Source of the DNA: Amphibalanus amphitrite | Lineage: Eukaryota > Arthropoda > Thecostraca > Balanomorpha > Balanidae | Length of the DNA stretch: 64,000 nt | Assembly (NCBI RefSeq): GCF_019059575.1 | Contig: NW_024882927.1 | Location: forward strand, 1 to 64,000 | Direction: 5' to 3' | Shown here: piece by piece, positions 56,418 to 64,000 of the stretch | Layout of the letters: every line of letters starts with the position of its first letter | Numbering within the stretch: the stretch's first letter is position 1 | Made by a program: the position numbers and the translations under genes | The notes under the pieces: generated by a model | Told to the model about the DNA's origin: nothing | Seen by the model: only the letters and a program-made list of their open reading frames with translations | Databases searched by the model: none

Positions 56418-57911
56418 CATGGGTGGAGAACCTGCCCCGGCCACTCCGGCCGTGGCCGGGGTAACTTTCAGCCGACCCGGCGCGGCCGGGGTAACTTTTT
56501 CCACTTTTGTAAATCCTAAAAGCTGTCTCCATACGGAAAAACTGCCATCTATCATCATCATCATCATATTTATTTGACATCCTTTGAGGACAAAACAAGG
56601 AGAACATATCTTCATAACATAACCGTGACACATGAAGATACAAACACAGCACGGCACAACAAAGTCACGTTTGCAAAGCACGGGCAGCTTTTTACATCAG
56701 GCGGACTAGGAGAATCAGTTTGGATGTATTGTTACAAGCAGCCTTACTAGCTGCCATGACTCGGCGCTGTTGCTGTCCATCAGCCAGCTGAGCGAGTCCG
56801 CAAGGCCACACTCGGGCCTGGGCGTGTGCACCCAGTCTCCGTGTATATGACCGCTGGCAGCCTCCAGTACCCTCATGAAGTTTCCCCCACATAGCGACAT
56901 TAGATGGCACACAATAGAAGCAGATGTTTCCGCGAATCTCGCATTGGTCGCCAACTGGGCCAGGCTACTCACCAGCACACAACGGAGGCGGTGCCGGCCA
57001 CGAAAAGCGTTTGGAGCTTCTATGTTTTTAGGTCTTTTATCACGGAGCCCGACATGTTTCATCAAACAGAAGTAAATCATACTTAAGGGCCGTTATCGTA
57101 AGATGGCACTGTAATAACATCACAAGACAGGACGAGGGTAATATCAGTGAGATAGAAGGACGAGCTGCTGGGGCTCAAGGCTCCCCCAACTTAACCCGCG
57201 CCAGGGTGGTGGCCTTATCGTAACACGTTGAGTCGAGAGGTGGGCTTTTCACGCTCCATCTAACTCGGCTACTGGGCTACGAGGCGAGAAGCGGAACGAC
57301 GTTTGAAAGAGCGACAAACGTGATCAGAGAAATCTGGTCATGTTTTAGGCAAGCTCAATAGTAAAATCACCATAGGTCATCAAAAGCCAAATTTCTCTGA
57401 TTTTAGCGTTCTCCGACAATTTTTTCTCACAGTTCATGAACATAATGGAGCTTAAACACTGCAAACAAAACATTCGATTACTCGTTTAAGGCTCGGTCGC
57501 GAATAATAACTATTTCAGGTTGCGAGCTCAAATCAATAAGAGGGTCAAAACGGTCAAATTTGACATTTTGTTTTGTGTGGGAAGGTTGCAACTTCCAGCT
57601 TTGCAAAGGGCATGATGGCATTTTTAGCACGATCATCCAGCAAATTTGACCTGATGACCTGACCTAGCACTATAGGTGACATGCGTCCGAAATTTTAAGG
57701 CGTGTTGCAAAATTGTTACAATTACAATTACGAAATCTTCCGCACCTGCGTGCAGCAGTTTTCCCTAAAAACGTACAAACGGCAGACATCCATTATTCTA
57801 TGCCACAGAATAGGGGTTTGTTGATAACCGTTGACAAATATTTGAGCATCATCGTCTTTCTGACTTTCGGTCGCCGGCCGGGGTAACTTTTTCAAACATT
57901 CTCCACCCGTG
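56418..57911. mobile_element. Nested hAT-like element, 1494 bp
   Basis: The termini are CATGGGTGGAGAA and the complement of CACGGGTGGAGAA, with 8-bp repeats ATTGCAGA (56410-56417) and ATTGTAGA (57912-57919), one mismatch. GGCCGGGGTAACTTT occurs near both ends. Inside are a (CAT)n-type LINE tail and, from TTAA at about 57196, a truncated AGGTCA-type element starting CCCGCGCCAGGGTGG. The nesting order is foldback, then the 4.6-kb element, then this element. Confidence 0.8.
56555..57080 (-). mobile_element. Possible LINE 3' fragment
   Basis: On the minus strand AATAAATATGATGATGATG forms a typical simple-repeat 3' tail (about 56556-56575). A 121-codon open frame lies upstream (56715-57080, minus), which I cannot assign to a retrotransposon domain. 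Confidence 0.4.
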
Positions 57912-58315
57912 ATTGTAGACCTCTATTGCATGTGGACGCCCATATATTTAGGCCTCAGAGGCGCCCCTCTTTCGCATTGAGGCGCCCCTCTATTGCACGT
58001 AGGTGCCCTACTGTCTCAGAACCGCTCCCCTTTGGCATGCAGACGCCCATCTTTCGTACGGAGGAGCCGCTGTGGTTCGTAGAGACGGCATGGTGCTCCC
58101 AGACGCAGATGGGGCTCTCTGAGTCGACAGTGTGGGACCTTCAGTCGCTAATGGGTGCCCGCCAGATGTGGACCCTCGGAGACGCCGGTATGGGGCCCTC
58201 AGAGATGCCGGTATGTGGCCCTTAGAGACACCGGCGTGGAACCCTCAGATACTTCAGTGTGAAGCCCTTACAATTGCTGGTGTGGAGCTATGAATGCGCT
58301 GGCTTAAATCCCTGT

Positions 58316-58528
58316 ATAGTCGACTACAGAATGATGTTCCACTCCTGAGAAGCTATCAGTTGACCGGAGCGCTAAGTTGTGCCGTTTATCACGCAATTAA
58401 GCGTGTCGATTGTGAGCATTGGGACAAAGCTATAATTTGTGAACTCAGCCCGTGTGATGCGGCACAGCCTACCACTCCAGGCAAATAATTGCCTGTGAAA
58501 AGTGGAACATCATTCTGTAGTCGACTTT
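58316..58528. repeat. Short palindromic MITE, 213 bp
   Basis: AGTCGACTACAGAATGATGT and its inverted complement at the other end give arms of at least 25 bp, and GGCAAATAATTGCC forms a small palindrome inside the right arm. TA-rich borders suggest TA insertion, but the target duplication is unclear. Confidence 0.75.
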
Positions 58529-58978
58529 ACATGGACATAAGAGCTCAGTGAGAGCTTGTGTGGTGCCTTCAGTGGCCTTGTGGAGCCTTTAGACATCAAC
58601 ATGGTGCTCTCAGGAGCCGGTGAGTCCTCAGAGTCACCGGCGTGGGGCCTTCAGAGCTCCGAGATACTGGTGTGGGCCCTCAGAGGTGTCGGTGTGGGTC
58701 CTTCAGATGTACCTATAGAGCCTTTAGATGCACAGGTGTGGTGGCCCACAGAGGCGCCGGTGTGGGGCCCCCAGAGCCACCGATATAGGGCCCTAAGAGA
58801 CACTAGTATGACCCTCAAAGGCGCCGCTGTGTGGCGCTCATAAACACTGGTGTGGAGCCATCACAGGCGGATGGAGCCGTTAGAGGCCGGAAAGGGCCCT
58901 TAGATGCCTACAAGGAGCCTTCAGAAGCCAGCGTGGCACCCTTATGGGGATAAGCGTGTCTACTTAGGAGCCCTTGAG

Positions 58979-59408
58979 GTGCTCTCATGGGCTCTGTGGG
59001 GCCCTACCGAGCCGAAATATGGCCACGGCCAGTTGCCGCCGCATGGCTCTTCAGACTATCATTCTCAGTGGCCTCATCTGCCTAGTTTGAATAGAAGGGC
59101 CTCTCAGACCATCATTCTCATGGGCCTCCTCTGGCTAGTATAAATAGAAGGGCCTGTTAGACCATCAATCCTAGGGGCCTCCTCTGGTTAGTAGTGCTCT
59201 CATGGGCTCTGTGGGGCCCTACCGAGCCGAAATATGGCCACGGCCAGTTGCCGCCGCATGGCTCTTCGGACTATCATTCTCAGTGGCCTCATCTGCCTAG
59301 CTTGAATAGAAGGGCCTCTCAGACCATCAGTCTCATGGGCCTCCTCTGGCTAGTATAAATAGAAGGGCCTGTTAGACCATCAATCCTAAGGGCCTCCTCT
59401 GGTTAGTA
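58979..59408. repeat. Tandem duplication with 215-bp period (two copies)
   Basis: The block from GTGCTCTCATGGGCTCTGTG to CCTCCTCTGGTTAGTA occurs twice with only a few differences (TTCAGACTATC against TTCGGACTATC, for example). It lies within the 4.6-kb element. Confidence 0.9.
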
Positions 59409-60340
59409 TAAATAGAAGAGCCTCTCAGACTATTAATCTCAGGGGGCTCCTGTGGACAGTATAAATAAAAGGGCCTCTCAGACCATCAGTCTCGGGGCCT
59501 CCCTAGAGAAGTGTAAATGTGGATAGAGGGCCCTCTCAGATCCATTAGGAGTGGACCTCTCTGACTATCAGTCTCAGGGGCCTCTTGTGGCCAGTATGAA
59601 TATAAGAGCCTCTCAGACCATCGGTCTCAGGGGCCTCTTCTGACTGGTGTGGATAGAGGGCCCTCCCAGACCACCGGTTTCAGGGGCCTCCAGTGGCCAG
59701 TTATATGAACAGAAGGGCCTCACAGCCATCAGCCTCGGGGGCCTCTTCTGACTGGTGTGAATATGAGGGCCTCTCATACCATCAGTCTCAGGGGCCTCCT
59801 CTGCCTAGTGTGGATATAAGGGCTTCCCAGGCCATCAGTCTCAGGGGTCACTTCTGACTGGTGCCGGATTGAGGGACCTCCCAGACCGAAAGTTTTGGGG
59901 GTCTCCTGTGGCCAGTATGAATAGAAGGGCCTCTCAGTCCAACAGTCTCATGGGCCTCTTCTGCCTGGTGTGATTATAAGGGCCTCTCAGGTCAGCAGTC
60001 TCAGGGGCCTCCTCTGACTACAGTGTACATGGATAGGCCTCCCAGACCATCAGTCTCAGGGGCCTCTTCTGACTATTGAGGATAGAGGGGCCTCCTCTGA
60101 CTAGTGAGGGTAGGGGGCCTCGGTTAGACCGCCAGTGTCAGGGGCCTATTCTGACTAGTGTGGATAGAGGGGCCTCCCAGACCGCTAGTGTCAGGGGCCT
60201 CCCCAGACCAGTGTGGATATTGGGGCCTCCTCAGATCCACTAGGGCCTCTCAGGCCATCAGTCTCAGGGGTTTCGACTGACAAGTATGAACAGAGGGCCT
60301 CCTTGGATCCATCACGGCCCCTTGGAGTCCGTGCGTGGGG
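59409..60340. repeat. Degenerate GGGGCCTC-rich repeat array
   Basis: Roughly 45-65 bp units containing CAGACCATCAGTCTCAGGGG, CCTCTTCTGACT and GTGTGGATAGAGGG recur. The array continues the repeat character of 58030-58980 and is non-coding. Confidence 0.8.
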
Positions 60341-60768
60341 ATTCGTGGAACTTATTTTTACCGAGTTTGTTTATTCTGGAAGGTGACGACGTCCTCTCAA
60401 ATCGAGACGAGGGGCCTCGAGTAAAAAGTGGGTGGGCCAAAACACATGGTTGGCCCCCCCACCTCGAAAAGTGGGTGGGCACTTGCCCACCTGGCCCCCC
60501 CTGTTCCTACGCCTATGGTTAACTTATGTCACTCGTGCATCGAGGTGCGGAGCTATATTTTGTATAACATATTAGTATTAAGGCCTTGATTGAGCAGATT
60601 GGTGTCTATTGTTTCGCACGGCAATCGTCCAGAGACGTGGGAACTGGGGGTTATGAGTAGTGCCGCAGCCAACGCTCTAATTTAAAGCGATTATTACTGT
60701 TGCTCTAATATATGGTCGCAGCCTCCAATAGCAAACGGTTCCAACTAGGAGCCAAAAACTCGGCCACT

Positions 60769-60847
60769 CAGGGGGGTTCGAACCGGGCTTCTCCCACCGG
60801 CCAACTCACGACACGAGCGTTCATCCACTGAGCTACCGAGAATGGTC
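60769..60847 (-). repeat. tRNA-derived SINE head (left foldback arm)
   Basis: On the minus strand TAGCTCAGTGGA (box A) and GGTTCGAACCC (box B) have tRNA-like spacing. The acceptor stem is poor, so it is not called a functional tRNA. Confidence 0.6.
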
Positions 60848-60944
60848 CTAGTCCGCACAAAACAAAATGACATTCACCCGCTGACCGCCAATGACAGTAT
60901 TGTGACATTTAATCGCGTTTGACCGCGGCGGGTGGTCGCTGGTT

Positions 60945-61015
60945 TCGACAGCTCTGTGGATACACGCTAGCGTCGTGGGGTGACCGGTTGGAGAAACCCG
61001 GTTCGAACCGTCCCA
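60945..61015 (+). repeat. tRNA-derived SINE head (right foldback arm)
   Basis: The inverted mate of 60769-60847: AGCTCTGTGGATACACGCT and CCCGGTTCGAACC. Box A is more degraded. Confidence 0.5.
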
Positions 61016-61101
61016 GGTGCGCGGCTTATTTGTTCCTAGATGGAACGGTTTGCTATTGGTGGCTGCGACCACACATTAGAGGAACAGTAAGAGTTGCTTA
61101 A

Positions 61102-61568
61102 AGGGACCCTCCCACCTTAACATTAGTTTTGAGTTGAGATAGCCAAATTGGTGGCCATGGCCTGAAAATACCGGTTTGGGCATTCACAACATCGAAAAAT
61201 GCTTTAATTCGGAGATATGGAATTTCAAACTTGCAGTTTTCGGATTCTAAGGGGCTAATGCATTGGTATGCCCCCTTAGAATTTGTGACGTCAGCGGAGA
61301 TCTAATGATTTTTAAATCTTTTACTAAAACGTTTGGCAGCACGCGGTGGTATATGCTGCTTTGCGCGCAACAAATGCCGCACTTTCAAATAAAGTCTCTA
61401 GGAACAGCGGAGATCCCAAAAAGTAAACAAAAGTAAAAGTCTAATATCTTGAAAACCGGTGAATATTTTTCGATGAAATTTGGTAGATATTCATTTTTGC
61501 TCTTTCTGAACCGAGCGACATCACTTTCATGCCAATTCATTAACTTTTTTGAAGGTGGGAGGGTCCCT
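61102..61568. mobile_element. TTAA-flanked MITE, 467 bp, copy 2
   Basis: The termini AGGGACCCTCCCACCTT and its complement are perfect, flanked by TTAA (61098-61101 and 61569-61572). The left foldback arm near 60676-60685 shows the uninterrupted site with TTTAAA. It is homologous to 12978-13445, most clearly in the right half (GGAACAGCGGAGATCCCAAA onward). Confidence 0.88.
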
Positions 61569-62193
61569 TTAAAGTTGGGACGCCGCGCTATCCAAAAACA
61601 CCAGTTCCCACGTCTCTGGACGGTTGCTGTGCGAAATAATAGACACCAATGAGCTCAATCAAGGCTTTAATACTTATCTGTTAAAAACAATGTAGCTCCG
61701 CAACTCGATGCACGTGTGATATAAATTCTATCGGCTGTCCCAATGCCACGTTTAAGTGTGTCGTAATGTGCATGGCAAGTGTGATGATAGGCGCTGTCTT
61801 GGTGATAGGACATTTTAACAACTGCTTTAGCACAATTGTTAGGTAGAATAATTGGCGCCCTGAGACGCGAAAGTTAACTACACTCGCTCAGCCGCGCGAT
61901 ATGGTCCGTGCTCCCACCCCACCTCACTCCCCAGCCCTAGCCAGCCGCCGCGCCGCACCGACCCGAGCCATGCCTCCGGGCTCGGCCCTCACCGCTGCGC
62001 TGACGTCACAGGCGGCCCACATCGCCTTCCAGCCACCGACCCAGACCGGTGTCATACGGTGTGGGTAGGCTGTGCCGCTTGACAAGTAAGTGAAGCGGCA
62101 CAGTCTACCGGTACCAGGCGGCTGCTGCCAATGCTGAGCCATAGGAACCCGGTGGATAAAGAGTTGTGGAACATCAATCTGCCCCCGAGTGTA

Positions 62194-62455
62194 CTACTTA
62201 TCACGAGTACGGCGAACGGTCATCCGCTCACAGTTTGACTCAGGACTGTCCCACATTAGTAGGTACGTCATTGCCAGTATTCTATAATTTTACAGCACTG
62301 TTCTGTCAAACTTCTGAAAATTTCCCTAAGATCCCGTAGTTGCGCGCCTAATCTTAAGATTAACTTATGGTATCGATAGTCAGCCGCTGCCTCAGCCGGC
62401 GTCAACACTGCCCACCCCGAGTTGGGGGCGGTGGGCCATGTAGTGACTAGCCGAT
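62194..62455. other. Flank of the foldback, no gene seen
   Basis: Unassigned sequence with no repeat or coding signature that I recognise. Confidence 0.3.
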
Positions 62456-62523
62456 CGCTGACCGCTGACCACCGACCGCTGACCGCTGACCGCTGACCGC
62501 TGAGCGCTGAGCGCTGACTGACA
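62456..62523. repeat. (GCTGACC)n microsatellite
   Basis: About nine units of GCTGACC and GCTGAGC. A similar tract occurs at about 48566-48610. Confidence 0.85.
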
Positions 62524-64000
62524 CCAGCTCCGGGGGTCCGGTGGTCATTAGCTCACCGAATGAGAACACTCAGAGAAGTCAATCAACCACCAAATGGGAT
62601 CGCTCCGGGCGTGAAAGTCACAATCTCACGTGTCAGTTTGGAACTCTGCTGGGGTGACATGCTGAATTCTGGGAAACTTTGTAATTCTATGTTCACTACC
62701 CTCTCCCCCCGGGTATTTTGGAAGTCTGACAATAAAATGTTCTGTTCAGTGTTCAGACGTATAGATCATAAAGCAATGTTAAAAACATGTTCCTTGAAGT
62801 GGCCTTTGATTTCAGTAATAACGATAAATTCATCAAGCCCATCAGTAAACCCAAATTCACCCTCGAGGACAATCAGATAGACAGATGAACCATCCTAGCC
62901 TTTGCTGGCTAGATGTTTGATAAACAAACACGACACGGATAGATAAAACGAAATGGAATATCGGTACTACGTCACTACAACTGCATGCATAATAATATGA
63001 CAGTCTGTCTAGATGAGACCACCCAAGCCTGACATTTGGCATTTACCAGTGCTCGCGGATCGCACCTCTCACCGGCACAGCCGACAGCACCGTCCCCTGG
63101 TGTACCCCGTCCTCTGAGGGGCCGCGGTGGGGACAGACGCTGCAGCCCACCGTGTAATAATGCTTGGGATTGCGACGGACGACCGGGGGTGCAGCCGACA
63201 CGTCACACGGTATATCCGCGCTGCCGGCGTCACCCTTTATCCGCACTGTCAGTCGGTGGAGCGGCGGGGACAGCGGGCGGGTGCGGAACGGAGTATGCGA
63301 GGCTGAGTGACTAGGCGCGGCGCGGCCCAGGGATGCAGAGGTGACTGCGAAGACCGAGCGCGCTTTGCCTGTGCGCTGGATAGTCGGTTCGATGTTTTCG
63401 CTTTGATATGACAAGCTCAAACATCACCATCCGATGATGGGGACGCGTCGGTCTAAATTCGGGTCTCACCGCGGTCGACGTAGTGCTCACCCCAGCATCA
63501 GGACGGCGCTCACCACGATCAGTGTGGCGGTCATTTTTGTCATTATGGCGCTTACTCCGGTCCGTGTTACTACTGACTTTCACACAGGTCGGTGTTGCGC
63601 TTGCCCAGGTCCGTGTGGATCTCATCCTAGTCAACATGGTGCTCGCTCACCCCGGTTGACGACTGGCGAAACGCTTCTCCTCAGCTGGCCGCACCCGATG
63701 GTAATTGCACGATTTGTGGGCATTGGCAGTCGGTAACTAGCCGTTATTTACGACCGGTGCGCACGGCACTGTACAACTCACTGGCACCGCCCCATTCCTT
63801 TACACGTAGGCTAATTTCGAGTATAACATTCCACCGGAGGTGTTGAAGCAGCCCGGCGGTGTGCTGGCCGCGGGAGAAACCGTGCCGCCCCGGCCGGGGT
63901 GCGCCGGCGCCGGTCGGCAGCGGATGGGGGCGCCGCACCCGGCGTACGGCCGTGCGCGGCCCCGCTGCTCCGCCGACACAGTAATTCGGCAGACAAATGG
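62524..64000. other. Right end of the window, no gene recognised
   Basis: 62524-63030 is AT-balanced with an unremarkable 106-codon frame. 63040-64000 is CpG-rich with overlapping open frames on both strands, as expected from GC content. None shows a domain. Confidence 0.35.

Larger units (their letters stand above)
55886..60517. mobile_element. hAT-like element, 4632 bp, in the foldback left arm
   Basis: The termini are CACGGGCGTAGGAAC and the complement of CATAGGCGTAGGAAC. The perfect 8-bp duplication GTTAACTT lies at 55878-55885 and 60518-60525. The next bases inside each end share AAAAGTGGGTGGGCCA. The right 2.3 kb is degenerate repeat (GGCCTCTCAGACCATCAGTC types), the left part contains another hAT-like element, and no transposase is found. 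A stray hAT-type end (CAGGGGCGTAACCGC) is at about 56050. Confidence 0.9.
55416..62191. mobile_element. TA-flanked foldback element, about 1.67 kb before later insertions
   Basis: 55416-55885 plus 60518 to about 60890 is the inverted complement of about 60900-62191 without its MITE. The extreme ends are CACTCGGGGGCAGATT and its complement, each bordered by TA (55414-55415 and 62192-62193). Each arm is about 0.83 kb, with a small loop near 60870-60910. The left arm carries the 55886-60517 element and the right arm the 61102-61568 MITE; each arm supplies the empty site of the other. Short ORFs shared by both arms (such as MAQHWQQPPGTGRLCRF) are not recognisable proteins. Confidence 0.85.

Overview
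The window is eukaryotic and almost certainly from an arthropod. Two genes point that way: an intronless seven-transmembrane gustatory-receptor-type protein (53223-54587, minus) and a secreted His/Lys/Gly/Tyr-rich protein with the arthropod DUF4779-type core motif (40928-41902, minus). A crustacean such as a barnacle would fit the repeat-rich, CpG-rich sequence, but the species cannot be fixed from this window. There are no prokaryotic operons, CRISPR arrays or intact viruses.

The left half (about 1.3-34 kb) is a tandem array of five paralogous C2H2 zinc-finger loci on the plus strand (units U1-U5), largely assembled from transposons. Each unit has a 33-bp GC-rich minisatellite, a conserved 0.3-kb leader, a zinc-finger ORF of 13-17 fingers, a decayed 3' tail with a CT microsatellite, and a pair of MITE-like elements bounded by TAGGGTAAG. 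U1 and U4 begin with a complete hAT-like element inside a LINE reverse-transcriptase relic and carry long minisatellites (about 41 and 35 repeats). U2, U3 and U5 begin at a truncated copy of that hAT element and carry 4-6 repeats. U4-U5 repeats U1-U2 with an offset of exactly 17,000 bp at its left edge. ZNF1, ZNF2 and ZNF4 are open; ZNF3 is shortened by stop codons in finger linkers; ZNF5 is frameshifted and has a hAT-like insertion in its last codons.

The right half (34-64 kb) has few genes: the DUF4779-like protein, the gustatory receptor, and a weaker pair of small 5' exons at 48811-49300. The rest is layered transposons. At least eight hAT-like insertions have 8-bp target duplications. 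There are TTAA-flanked piggyBac-type MITEs rich in AGGTCA, a young non-autonomous LTR element, LINE tails, tRNA-derived SINE heads, minisatellites, and a TA-flanked 1.7-kb foldback at 55416-62191 carrying a 4.6-kb hAT-like element in one arm and a TTAA MITE in the other. Because paralogous units and foldback arms lie in the same window, many insertions can be proved against an internal empty site.
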